From: Cerioporus squamosus
Taxonomy: Eukaryota; Basidiomycota; Agaricomycetes; Polyporales; Polyporaceae
Reading direction: 5' to 3'
Assembly (NCBI GenBank): GCA_022592435.1
Contig: JABYQS010000105.1
Span: 62,001-126,000 of the forward strand
Length of the DNA stretch: 64,000 nucleotides
Part shown: positions 12,301 to 23,324 of the stretch, one piece after another
Layout of the letters: every line of letters begins with the position of its first letter
How positions within the stretch are numbered: the stretch's first letter is position 1
Notes under the pieces: model-generated
What the model was told of the DNA's origin: nothing
The model's database searches: none
What the model saw: the letters and a program-made list of their open reading frames with translations, nothing else
Translations under genes and position numbers: made by a program

Positions 12301-12856
12301 ACCTTTTCGGCAGAGAAAGGCTGAAGACGGCTGAGGGGGGGTAGTTAGTACGGGCAGGTCGATGACCGACACCGAGTGCTTACCCGTCTGAAAGGGCAGG
12401 GGGGGCGGGGGCGCAGAAATAGACGTCAGCGGCGGCCATTGACAGCTGGACGGTGTGTGAAAACACGAACCCCGTTTGGTGACGATTGTCGGAGGAGGAG
12501 GGGGTGTTGTCATGGGTGGGACGAGCTGAATGTGATGAAGTGGGCAACGTTGTACAGAGACTGTTGAAACCGAGGGACCCGGACTGGAGTATTTGAGCAC
12601 AACAGGATGGGGTCGGTGTCAGACTGTGCCGGATCTGACGTTGCAGCTTGCAGGTGCGCCTGCAAGAAACAAACGGCGTCCAGGACAAGGGAGGGCGTCC
12701 GGACTGCGGTCCCTTGTGACGCGTGCGCGGAGGAGCAGTACAGTAAGGAAGGCCGAAAACATTTTGACGAGGGTGAAGGATCGAAGATGCGCAGGGGTGA
12801 TCGGGGGCGGTTCGATGACGAAGAGGGTGGATGCTGCGAAAGAGCGGCGGGTGCGC

Positions 12857-13130
12857 TTAAGCAAGGGCTTCTGCTAGGTTCGAATACCAACAGTCGTGGA
12901 GACGGTAGGGTCCGCCGCCTGCGAGTGCGAGAAGGAAGAGAACCGGACATCTGGCGAGGACAGTTTCGAGATGTTGGGGACGGTATGGGACGGGGGTGCC
13001 TTCGAATGCAGACAGAAAAGTAGGTTCGAGGGTGATGGTGCAGCGCGTTCGCCGGGCGACGACCGAGAGGAAAGTTCGGAGTACGCGGAGTCGCGCGAGA
13101 GAGAATCGCGGTGAGAGTGGCTGATACGTT
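12857..13130 (-). CDS. Possible exon of an unrecognised protein
   Basis: On the minus strand one frame reads like protein (LRVLRTFLSVVARRT, then TPVPYRPQHLETVLARCPV), in the style of leucine-rich F-box-type proteins common in mushrooms, and ends in a stop at 12857. I could not join it securely to other exons. The region between it and the RNR1 N-terminus (12300-12857) is also open in several frames. It could instead be a chance open frame in purine-biased DNA. Confidence 0.25.
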
Positions 13131-13553
13131 CAGAAGCGAAGGAGAGGGAAGGCTAGCCGAAAGGAGCATGTGGCTAGTCCAGTAAGGGTTTGGATGCACG
13201 GTGCGAGAGCCGTCGGGTAAGGTTCGACAGCAAACGCGGATTGGACATGGTTGTGGGTGGCGGCTACACGCTCGGGGCCAATCGGCGCGGAAGAATGGGA
13301 AGCTTGGAACGGAGAACGTCTACGATGTTTGCAAGTGTTTGGAAGTAATGGCGCCGGATGCGTCAAGGTCTCGAGCACGCAGAGCGGTAAGGGAATCGGA
13401 CAGCTCGTTAAGTGAAATCAGTGAAAGGTACTATGTACATGAAGGGTTGCGTGGGAGGACGACGGTCTGAAGGGACGGCGAGTGGATACTTCGGGCGAGG
13501 GAATAGACAACAATGGGGTTTCGATGTCGCGACGCCGACGGTCGTGGGGGCGT

Positions 13554-14056
13554 TCAAGAGGACGAATGGGAGGAAGTTCGGTTCTCCGTGGTCAGGAATC
13601 TGACGTGGAGTGTCAGATAGGAACAGGGAGAGTGGAGACACGAGTGAACTTACTGACGGACGACGTAGTCGATCATCCTTCGTTCGGAAGAGTGAACATT
13701 GGTCACGGACATCCGATAGCGGTGGTGGTGGCGAAGTACGATGACGTTTCCTCTAGCGGTGGTGTCGAGACATGTCTGGACTGCTTGATTCAGAGGCGCG
13801 CGTCGGGGACGACGAGTGGTGACGACGGTGTAGTGGTTTGATAGAGTGAGGGTCGTATCAGGAATGGTGTGGACATGATTGTAGACGGTCCCGTGGGGAA
13901 ACCAAGGGGACAGACGGACGTCGTCGACCAGACCGGTGGAACGGGGATCGTCGTCGGGGTCGTTGAAGCAAGGAAGGCGGATGGGACGAGACTTTGTGCC
14001 GGCGACTGGGTAAAGAACGGCCGTGATGAGCTTGGTGTCGCGGGTCTAGGGAGCAG
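13554..14056 (-). CDS. Unrecognised gene, at least two exons
   Basis: A long exon (about 14056 to 13650) encodes KLITAVLYPVAGTKSRPIRL, then SPWFPHGTVYNHVHTIPD and TARGNVIVLRHHHRYRMSV. It joins through a 54-nt intron (GTAAGTTC to CACGTCAG) to a short terminal exon, FLTTENRTSSHSSS and stop. The intron, the sustained frame and the amino-acid make-up support a real gene. Upstream exons between 14056 and 14330 are unresolved. I do not know the family; the style is that of uncharacterised F-box-associated proteins of agaricomycetes, which is only an impression. Confidence 0.45.
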
Positions 14057-14059
14057 CAT

Positions 14060-15100
14060 GTGTCAGCGCAGAGACATTGGAATGGGGCAGGGCAATGCCT
14101 TAGCGTAGCGCTCCGTAGTTTGTGTGTTCCAGTCTCGAATGCCTTGGTTGCTTGCTTGTTGGAGCTGTGCATCGCGATGTTCGGGGGTTCGGCGGGATCT
14201 GCCAGCCTGGGTTGCATGTCGTGAGCATGGGACGGCGCACGCGGGGGGGTACGGGGAAGGGAAGATAAATTTACTCTGGAACGGACCCGACGGGAGTTGG
14301 AGCTGTTGCGTGTCATACGGATATACGTCGGAAGCTACGACGAGGAGTGTGTAACAAAGCACCGCGGGTTGTGTGCGCGGGAGTACGAGTTTTGTACTAG
14401 TACGCGGTGGACTGTACGGTGGTGACTAGGTCGTCTTTTTGGTAGGAGGGCACCCATGGAAGAGGAGGGGCGGATCGACGTGCAGGAGGACCGGGAGAAT
14501 GGAAACGACTCGCATCACTGCGTCTGTGGAATGCGGGCGTATGCGCGAGTGCATAATAATTTGTGACGAACAGAAAAGGGGTCGGCAGGAAATGGTTAGT
14601 GGAAAGGGGATACGAGCTGGAGGACGGTCCGTGTGATGCGTTGCGACGAGTCGAAAGCAGGAGGTTGGCGGGAGAGTTCGGGGGTGACCTCGTGCCGACG
14701 ATGGCGGCGGAGAGCAGCGAAGCAAGTCATTCTGTGGCTGCGGAACGGGTTGGGTCGAAGTCTACGAAAAAAGCAAAGATCGCCGAGAGTTGGGGACGGC
14801 GCCAGTCGGCGGTGCTTAGGAGGGCGTGTCGGGCCTGGTGCAGACATATGGGGTTTGACAGGGAAGGACATTGGAGATGTATCTTGCAGCGATTGACTGC
14901 ACGGGTCGACGAGGGTGGTCGTGCCGGTCGACGGCTTCGTCTTGGGTGCAGCGAGGCGTGTAGGGTTGGGTAGACCCTGACATGCACCGCTTGCTGCTCG
15001 CAATCGCATTGGACAGCCGGTGTTGGCGCATGCGAATGGTGCGAGGACACAAGAACATCTCGCTTTTGAGCGTTTGCGAATGTGAGCATGGGCAACAGAC
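14060..15100. other. No confident gene
   Basis: Open frames on both strands here lack recognisable motifs. The stretch probably contains the 5' part of the minus-strand gene ending at 13554 and the upstream region of the plus-strand gene starting at 15197. Confidence 0.35.
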
Positions 15101-15119
15101 GCCAAACCGCCGTGTCGGG

Positions 15120-15127
15120 TATATAAG
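15120..15127 (+). promoter_or_regulatory. TATA box of the 471-aa gene
   Basis: TATATAAG lies 70 bp upstream of the ATG at 15197, a usual spacing for a fungal TATA promoter with a start of transcription near 15150. It is one of the clearest core promoters in the window. Confidence 0.6.
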
Positions 15128-15196
15128 CGGCGGCGAGGGGTTCGTTTAGGGATCAGCATCATCGTCGACTGCTACATCACCCTGAGTCAGCAAACA

Positions 15197-16829
15197 ATGG
15201 ACGACGGTACAGCACTCGCCATTCGGAAGTGGAAGACGCACCGGTATCGAGCGACGGACGTGCCGTTGGGCGAGGGGGTGGACTCGTTGGTGTCTAGCAA
15301 CCCACTGATTGAAGCTCGGCAGTCGGAAATCCGCAAAAATGACTGGGTGGTAAGCAGGGGCCAGCGCAGGTTTCGGTGATGGTAAAGCTGACTGCGAACA
15401 TCCGCGGGCGACAGATTTGTCACGTCGGGACTACAACGGCTGCACTCTTCGTCTTCGCGGGAGTGTTCGCGGATGCCGATCCGTACGAGACCGGCAATCT
15501 CGTTCCACCAAAGACGGCGTTGCCAGCGGGTCTCGAGGAGAGTCGATGGTGAGTATATTGTCGGGGCAGTGAGGAGATATACAGCCCTGACAGGGAACGG
15601 CAGTGCAAGGCACGCGGGTTACAAGGCGGCGTACTCGTACGCGATCGATACATACCACGACAAAGATATATGGGAGTTCCAAGCGGTACGTTGCAGGCGC
15701 GGTAGTTGTGTGGCGATGCTGACGGAGCGGTAGGCGTTGGACGCGTACATGACCAACGTCCCCGGTTTCAATAGCCGCCAGGTCAAACGCCGAGACTGGC
15801 AGAACGGGAGCACGTGGCACGTGAGATACTGGTTTCGGGTGCCTATGTTCCTGACGTGCGAGACGCGTGGCGGCCGACCCGACGCTCCGGAAGGGCTTCA
15901 CGAGTGGGTGGCGAGTGCGCACAAGAAGACGAAGAATTATCGCGCAAACCCCGTCCGCCCTCTGGTGTGTGGCCTTGAAGACGGCCGGCTTCGGAACATC
16001 GCGGATTGCACGCCTAACGTGCTGGAGTACGGTGATGTGGTCAGCTTGGTGTTCTCGTTGGTCTACGTCGAAGACCGGGAGGATTGGGGCCCGGTGCCCA
16101 TGGTTACGCACGTCATCCGTGTGCAGCGCGCGAACAGGATCACGTACCCTCTGACGTCCGATCTTGTCATCGCAGAACCAGTGGCGGACGTGGGCGGGTT
16201 GTGTGTGGGCGTTGTAGTGGACGGTAAGCTGTTTGGCACATGGTGGAGGTGTTATCTGAACGACGTCGGCAGCGGATCAGGCGGCAGCGGCGGATGCGGC
16301 GAGGGAGGCGGCTGCAGCCGCTGCGGTGACAGAGAAGAGCGCCGTCCAAGTGGTCCTCACTGCCCCTGCCAACGCCAGCTGTTCGGCAAGCGTTGTCGCG
16401 GGCGCGCTGACGTTGGCGGGAACCGAACAGGGTCAGGTGGGCGGGTCGAATGAGCTGCGACTTCCGGGTTCGTCCACGGTCGGGCTCGAAGCTACGGCCG
16501 AGAGGCAGAAGGCGTCCGACACCGGCGGGCGCCACGCGGCCGGCGACAACTCGGAGTCGGAGATGGACGTCGACGACGATATGACAACGCCAGGGAAGAC
16601 CGGTGGCAATGAGGTTGCGGGCGAAGACGATGGGGACGGAAGCTCGGTCGGGTCTACTATAACCGAGACATCGGCGTCGGCGTCGGGAGTCGACCGCGAC
16701 CCGAACGGCGGCTTGAAGCGACGGGGACGGTCCCGTAGTGGTTCTGGTGACGAGGGGCCGGTCAGGCGGAAGTTTGCACGGCCGAGTGCAGCCGGTGGAG
16801 GTCGGCGCGGTGGGAAGGTGAAGCGGTGA
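15197..16829 (+). CDS. Unknown 471-residue protein, five exons
   Basis: A consistent five-exon model is 15197-15349, 15415-15548, 15604-15685, 15734-16223 and 16273-16829. All junctions are GT-AG, introns are 48-65 nt, and the total is divisible by three. The middle of the protein is a well-formed globular region (NGSTWHVRYWFRVPMF, then EYGDVVSLVFSLVYVEDRED). After an alanine run comes a low-complexity nuclear-type tail, with ESEMDVDDDM followed by an Arg/Ser-rich basic stretch near the stop. I do not recognise a family. A TATA box sits 70 bp upstream. No transmembrane segment is obvious apart from a hydrophobic patch early in exon 2 (TTAALFVFAGVFA). Confidence 0.7.
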
Positions 16830-17670
16830 GCGAAGCCGACATGCAATGTCGCGGTTGATGAGGTCGAATATCGTGTACGATAGCAAGGCGTGCTGGTGTA
16901 GGATTAGGTTGCGGGTCGGAGAGACTGGCAGTCGAGGAGAAGCCGTACGTCGAACCTGTAAACTAGCTGGGTTGGTCGAAAAGAACAATTGTGTATGTGA
17001 TTTTGTTGTGTGCAAGACTGCCGACACAGAATGTGGCGAACTTCGTGTGTATGAGACGTTGAGAGGGTCGACAGGCTGCGTGACCCAGTTCTGGTGTCAT
17101 ACGGGTAGGCAAAGCGAGACCAAGGATGAGTACGCCGGGATCGGTTGAGGCGATGGTGCGTAGGCTGTACGTCGGCGGGGTTGCGGGGACTCTGGAAGCA
17201 GAACCATGGCTCGAACCTCATAGCGCGGCCAGAAGGGGGACTACACGTTTAGGGTGCGGCCGCTGCCTGTCGAGGATACGAGGACGTTCGGGTTTCGAGA
17301 GCCGAGTAGGGGCTGGGGAGTAGGCAGATGCGAGTCGGACATGTAGACAAGATGCATTTCCGACACACGACAACAGCGTACATATAAGACCGAGACTTAA
17401 TGAAGTCGATAGTACATAGGGTACAATCCAGTGTAGTCAGACGAGCGCAATTTGGAATACACACCATCACGGGTCGGAGCAGGCGCACCACGTTAATGTG
17501 ACACCGGGAAGAGGAACATAGTAGACTATGAGATCGCAAACGGGAGGCGTACGTGTGAGGGGACAGTGGGTCGGACGACTGCGTTGTGGAGGACGTGTTC
17601 ACATGGGTGAGAACCGCGGTGGCTGGCTGGGGAATACAATTGCAGCGTAGTGCGTGGAGAAAAGTGCAGC
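16830..17670. other. No gene seen
   Basis: Convergent intergenic space between the plus-strand gene ending at 16829 and the minus-strand gene ending at 17677. Short frames only, with no recognisable motif. Confidence 0.4.
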
Positions 17671-17676
17671 AGCAGC

Positions 17677-19007
17677 TCACTGAAAACCGCCGGACGGTTG
17701 GCGACAGTAACGGCCAGCAGCCGTCCCTGTGGCGTCGGAGGACAGGGACATTCGACGGCGGGAGAACTCCAACGGAGTGGTAGTGTAGAGCGGAGGGAGT
17801 TTCCTCTGAGAGCGGAGTCGAGCTCGGAGGCTACGGGTCGATGACGGTTGCGGTGGGGTAGTGGGGTAGTGGCGACAGGCGATCAACGTGGCACGATGTT
17901 CGAGCTCAGACAGCAGCCCGGACGTCCGACTGCGCCTGATGGCTGCGTCTAACGTCGGGTAGGGGTGCAGCTGCTGGCGAGGGAAGGAGGTGTCGTCCAA
18001 GGTATCGGATAGATAGCTATGGCGCCGCGGATCGGAGATGACCTGTGATCGCTGAGGTCTGGCAGGGTACGGTGCAAAGGCAGGGTGCAAGTGACCGTGC
18101 GACGGGATGGAGGGCAGTGATCGACCAGAGTGCATGGGCGAATGTTGAGGGGGGGCTTGACTGGTGGATTCGATGTCCCCGAAGGCTACAGCAGCGCGAA
18201 TGCGTTCCGGCCGCTCGGCGGCGAGCGCGGGGTCGGCGAAGAGGGGTTCTGGGAAAGCAGGCACGTCTCCCGGGCCATGGGACGCGGGGGGAGTGTGCGA
18301 CGAGTTTGCCGGAGGGAGCGAACGAGGAGAATAAGGAAGAGAAGGCCGCGCTAAGTGATCTGCATAGTGCGAAGATGCAGCAGCGGGAAATAAGCGAGGA
18401 GAGGACGGCTGAAAGTGGGCATGTGCCGGGTCGACTTGTTGGAGTGTGTCGCGGCGCTGGGTGGTGTGGGACGGACGTTCAAGAGAACGCGTGGCAGGTG
18501 GGCACTGTTCGTCGAGCTCGTCGAGCAAGACCGCAGAGCGGTGCGACGAATGAGGGGCCTGTAGTGTCGTGGTGGAGGCAGTATGCGGACCAGAGTGCGG
18601 GGTTTCGGTCGTACGCCTTTGCTCGCGGTCGAGATAGTCGCGAATCCCCTGGCAAGGCGATCTGTAAGCAAGTGTCGACGGCGACGACGCGAAGAACGAA
18701 AGGGACATACGAGAGTGGCGCGCAAGGCGCTATACCCTCCGGACTCCTCGGTCCAAGCGGCAGGAGCAATTTGAGGCATCCGATGAGGATCTGGTCTAAG
18801 GTCCGTACGGAGTTGACCGGGCCAATCAATGTAGCAGGTGTCGTGTGCGGCGATGCAGTGATCGCATGGACCTTGCCGGCGCTGTGATCTACACTGTGTA
18901 GGGTGAGCGTGGCAGAGTGTCAAAGAAGCGACGGTGCGGCGTACCGGATAGTCCCTCACGCGGCATCGGAGGCACTTGACTGACCGAGGCGGGTTGTTGC
19001 CGAACAC
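17677..19007 (-). CDS. Zn(II)2Cys6 binuclear-cluster protein
   Basis: Fungal Zn2Cys6 proteins are usually transcription regulators. The first half of the cluster is CLRCRVRDYP. After a 51-nt intron (GTACGCCG to CCTACACAG) the second half follows, CRSQRRQGPCDHCIAAHDTC. This gives the spacing C-x2-C-x6-C-x8-C-x2-C-x6-C, which fits the family. A second intron of about 61 nt near 18650-18710 joins to GIRDYLDREQ, and the rest is a long Ser/Pro/His-rich disordered region ending at 17677. The protein is about 400 residues and shows no fungal-specific transcription-factor middle domain, so its target role is unknown. The real start may lie in one more upstream exon near 19050. Confidence 0.65.
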
Positions 19008-19009
19008 GC

Positions 19010-19950
19010 CGACGCTGTCCGCGGGGAGTATTGGATGCTGGAGGGTAGTAGTCAGGAGACATGCGGAGACAGTCGCGGCGTCGAACCTTTCCGGAAACAG
19101 GGATGGCGTGTACTCACGGGCGGAGGGCCTACAGAACCGGATGAGCGATCTAAGATACGGTCAGCTATGCCCGCAATGCTGACGTCCTGATTGGAGAAGG
19201 ACGTGACAGCGACGTACGATCGGACGTAGCAGTGCTATCAGGGGGCGAACACGAGGGAGTAGCGGTCGGGAAGGTCATGTTGGGGGAAGGTCGAGGTTCG
19301 GGTGTGTGTGGCGGGAGTGGTCGACGTGGGTTACGAGGGCACGAGGGCACAAGTCGACGGACTAGTGGAAGGAAGAGACGAGTCGGCTGCCGGGGCATAA
19401 GTATTCGCGGGCTGATGTACGTCAACGCGATCCAGAGGACACGCGATGGACAGACAGTTGTCGAGGGTCGAGTTCGGCGGGAGGTAGACGGCTGGGAACG
19501 GCGAAGCAGCGGGAGGCCAGACTGGGCATAATGGGATCTGGGAATCTAGAAGAAGCGGGAGGTGTAACTCAAAGTCGTATCGATTGCAGTCGTTGCGTTG
19601 CTGAACTTGGATGCGGCGAGGCGTGTGGCTACGTCTGTATACTGTGGCGGGGAAGTCAGTGATTATTCGTCCAGATCGGGTCTTCCGACAGTGCGGCGCG
19701 TTGAAGGGCGACAGCGCGGCGATACACGACGGCAGGATAGTCTGCGAGTCGCCCATATCGGAGGAAATCGGATGGTGTGGGCAAGCTCGGCTGCAGACGA
19801 TGGTGCGGATGTGTATTGAAGTTAGATAAAACGAGACAAAATATGTAACCGACGGTCGATCGTGTTTTAGTAGACTTCGCCAGAAGAAGGCATACAATTA
19901 TCAGCACGTATCAAGAGGAATGAGCGAGCGCGCGGGATCGATGGCAGACG
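19010..19950. other. No confident gene
   Basis: Contains upstream sequence of the Zn2Cys6 gene and the 3' flank of the gene at 19958. Only short frames without motifs are seen. Confidence 0.35.
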
Positions 19951-19957
19951 ACGTTGT

Positions 19958-21028
19958 TCAGTCGGGCGTGAAGAAGGATGTGTGGTACAAGAAGGAAAGA
20001 GACCAGGCGGAGGTTGGCGTGACACGTATCACCAGCTGTCGCGCCTCAGCACTGTGATCGTCAGCAAGCGATGGAAGCGACAGCAATGAATAGTAGTTAC
20101 CGTCAGTAGATGACCACGACGGCGACAACACCCAACCGCGGTCGGTGCGAATGAGAGGCGACGGGCGGCGGTCCTCGGTAAGATATCGACGATAAGAGGT
20201 GACCAGTGCCTTCCGGACGCCGAAAAACGGGCGTTCGTAGTAGTCGTCGGTTACGGACTTTGAGCCGGCGACGAAATCGAACCCTCTGGCGAGGTACTTG
20301 TCGGCAGCCTTGCTGTCTCGAGGGGTCACAGACGGTTTGAGTATAGCCAAACCGTCGAGTGTCGTGAGGGGGAAACCACAGGCCGCCATATCGGGGCGGA
20401 TGAAGTTCGTCACCAAAGACGACCAGAACTGCTTGAGGGCGGCGACAGGATTGGTCGACGGGACAGAGATGATGTCGACGCGGCGACCGGCGAGGGTATA
20501 AAACTGTCTTACTTCGCGGATCCCTGCGTGACCCGACGGCAACACAGAGTCGTCGGATGCCTGCGAGTCAGAGTCGGCTGGAAGGTCGGGGAGTGGGGTA
20601 GGATCGCTGACGGTGTCGGGAGGTTCATCGTCGGAGGACGTCGTCTCTGGCGATTCAGCGGAGGACGAGGGTTTGTGGTGGGGAAACAGCGTGAAGTGTA
20701 GACGAGCGGGATCGGTGACTTCGCGAATGAAGTCTTCGAAGCGAGACTCCGCGACGTAGATGTCGATGTCGTTTGGTTCCCACAGGGCACGGGGAAGGAA
20801 GTAGTGTAGTGCCACCGACCCCGAAACGATTGCGCCGTGCCTGAGGAGCGCGGCGTCGAAGGCGGCGACGTTCACGACGAACGGACGGACGGACTTCTCG
20901 TATCGGAGGCGGTAGTTGCTACCGACTACACGGTACAACGTCTTCGAAGTCGCCTTCCAGCTGGCGAGGAGGACAAAGTCGCTGTGCTCGACGAGCACTG
21001 CGAGTACATCCAACGGCAGCCTGTGCAC
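19958..21028 (-). CDS. F-box-like / nucleotidyltransferase-like protein
   Basis: The 356-residue frame opens with an F-box-like helix pair (MHRLPLDVLAVLVEHSDF). Then comes GSVALHYFLPRALWEPNDID, which has the glycine-serine followed by an Asp-x-Asp pattern of nucleotidyltransferase-fold proteins. An acidic, Ser/Thr/Asp-rich insertion occupies roughly residues 120-165. The C-terminal half continues with REVRQFYTLAGRRVDIIS, typical of the third acidic position in such folds. Proteins of this build form large uncharacterised families in agaricomycetes. Neither F-box partners nor an enzymatic activity can be claimed from sequence alone. Confidence 0.55.
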   Translation of the reverse strand: MHRLPLDVLAVLVEHSDFVLLASWKATSKTLYRVVGSNYRLRYEKSVRPFVVNVAAFDAALLRHGAIVSGSVALHYFLPRALWEPNDIDIYVAESRFEDFIREVTDPARLHFTLFPHHKPSSSAESPETTSSDDEPPDTVSDPTPLPDLPADSDSQASDDSVLPSGHAGIREVRQFYTLAGRRVDIISVPSTNPVAALKQFWSSLVTNFIRPDMAACGFPLTTLDGLAILKPSVTPRDSKAADKYLARGFDFVAGSKSVTDDYYERPFFGVRKALVTSYRRYLTEDRRPSPLIRTDRGWVLSPSWSSTDGNYYSLLSLPSLADDHSAEARQLVIRVTPTSAWSLSFLYHTSFFTPD

Positions 21029-21029
21029 G

Positions 21030-22156
21030 GTTAGTCAAGCGCGGTGCGCAAAAAAAACGATAGGGGGCTTACGGAATTGGACCGAGGAGATCGTAAGACG
21101 GGCCGCGGGGCTTGGCCTGACGCGTACTCGAGCGAAGCACACGATTGCTGTGCCACGTTACAGGGCCGGAGATCGCGACTGGCGCGTTCGCGTCATCCGA
21201 ACAGCCAGCCGTCGGGGAAGGCTTGCGCGAAGCCGACGTTGTCGCGCCCTGGTGACAGTCGGGTTCAGTGGGAGTGGGGGATGTCATGCGCGCGGCGGTT
21301 CTTCGCGCTACGAGCTGCTGTGTAATAACGGAACGCATCGCCGTATATCAGACGCGTTGCTATATATCGTGCGTGAGGTGGACGATGGATGCATTTGTGG
21401 TATGGGTGCGCGAGGCGACCAATGGTGCCCGGATACTCATCGCCTCGGTCCGACGTCGACCGTTGCGGCTTCGGAAAGATACACGCCCGACTGGCGCATC
21501 TTGGGGTGGCTTCGGGACACATCAAGGTGAAGCCCGACAAGGAGAAGTAGCGCAGAGCGCCGCAAGGGACCACGAACCCAGCGAATGTGCGCAATCTTAC
21601 ACGCACAAGGCCCGGGGTTGTGGTTGACGGTTTCCGGTCGAAGGACCAGTCGTCAGCGTCGGCTCGAGAAGGAACGTCGCAACGGAGTAGGATGGGAACG
21701 CCCGCGCAACTTACCGTATTGGCGGGTTTGGTTGGAGCGGTGACCGGGGCCGGGGCACTGGGAAGTGGCAGCAAGCAGCTGGCGAATGCGAACTTGATGT
21801 AGGGTGGAAGCCATGCGGGGTTTGGGGGAAGAACTGGGCGGACAGAAGCAAGCCCGCTCGGGTGAAGCGAAAGGCGGCTCCGGGTCGACACGACGCCAAG
21901 CATTGGTGCCAGACGACAGGCAGCAGCGTGCGGTGCTGGAGCTATCGCCTATCGTGCAAGGGTCCAAGAGGCCGCGGTGGCCTGCAGGCAGCTGGACATG
22001 GGATTGGTTTCCGAGGCTGGGGCGTGTCGGGCGGTGAGAATCGTGACTGTCCTCATGTGCAGAATTCAGGCTTGTGAATCGGGAAGCGAATAAGCGTGAA
22101 TGCGGGTGGGAACAGGGACGAGATTGGCTCGAGATTGGAATTTGGTGTCTCCATAC
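21030..22156. other. No confident gene
   Basis: Minus-strand frames around 21270-21900 can be joined with plausible introns but give no recognisable protein. I leave it unassigned. Confidence 0.3.
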
Positions 22157-23108
22157 TCACAATGTGATGTTTGTGAAACGACTGTAGGGCTCTGACACGC
22201 GGTTTCTGCATTTGAGACATCGAATTAGCGTGCCCGCGATCAGGGTGAACTGTAGGTTGAGTGGGCCAGTCAATTTGGGGGTGCTAAGCAGAGACCAATT
22301 GGACACGGGCGTGGACTTGCGGGAGCACACGGTATCGAGCATACGAGTAGCTGCATCTGTGACGAGGGAGGGAGGCGGCTGCGCGGTAGTTCGGGTGCCT
22401 GCAACGAGCGTCGAGGGTGGTTCCGGGCAATGGATTGGCCGGCGTTGGTGCGGGGGTAAGTCGGCGTCGAGGAACTGCCGTGCACCGCATTGATTTGCGG
22501 AGTGGACAAACAGCAGGTGTCTAACTACATGAGGCAGTAGTGTTCCGATGGGCTGGGTTCGTAACAAAGAGGGGACGACGTAGATGGGGTCGACCCTGGC
22601 GTGGCGAGGTGAGTCGTTAGAGATGACGTCGTCCAAATACGACACGCCTAATGGAAGGCATGAGTCTGCGAGAAGTCGTCGGTGTTTGACGACGGGCGGA
22701 AGGTACGGAGTACGGCTGCTGTCGCCGTACAGGTCAGTTGGTTGGAAAACGAAGGCGGGAAGGAACTTACACTAGCACGGAATTTCGGGGTGCGAAGCGT
22801 CTGCAGGGCGTCGAGAGTGTCCTTGTGCATCCGGATAGTTCGAGGCACGACGGGAAGCGCGGCGGTCGCGGAGGAGACAGGATGGGGGAGGGCAGGTGCA
22901 GGCACCAGAGGAGAGTTCCGACGTCGGGCGTCCTCGCGAACTGGGCTTCAGGGTCCTTGCGTTTGGAATCGAAGTATGCGGCGAGGACGTTTCCTTCTCT
23001 GTGGGCGAAGACGGGTGGGGACAGAATAGACTCGCAAGCCAGTCGGTCGGCGTGCTGTCCAAATCGGGCGAGGGATCGGCGGAGTTTGAAGGCGGGACAG
23101 CACGCCAT
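22157..23108 (-). CDS. Putative multi-exon gene, unrecognised
   Basis: A frame starting at 23108 (MACCPAFKLRRSLARFG) can be followed through two plausible introns to DTLDALQTLRTPKFRAS and then to VSYLDDVISNDSPRHARVD, with a stop at 22157. The last exon looks less protein-like toward its end. It begins only a few bases outside the left inverted repeat of the adjacent transposon. It could be a real small gene, or a host gene whose upstream part was cut by the transposon insertion. Confidence 0.3.
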
Positions 23109-23124
23109 ACCGACTGGGCAAACT

Positions 23125-23178
23125 GGGCGCCCCTTAGGCGGGTCCCTACCGTGAGAATACGGACTTAGAGAAATCCGC
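23125..23178 (+). repeat. Left terminal inverted repeat
   Basis: Begins GGGCGCCCCTTAGG and contains ACCGTGAGAATACGGACTT. It is the reverse complement, with few differences, of 30603-30656. It lies downstream of the helicase stop at 23325. Confidence 0.85.
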
Positions 23179-23324
23179 CATTCTGCTCTTTGTCCAGGAG
23201 ACGTTCGCTTCCATTCCTATATTCTGCTGTTGTATAATCACCTCCAAATGTATTCTCTATGATGCTAGCAACATATAGAAGATATCTACGGCCTCAACCA
23301 CGAAAGGAGCCCGGAACCCGAGTA

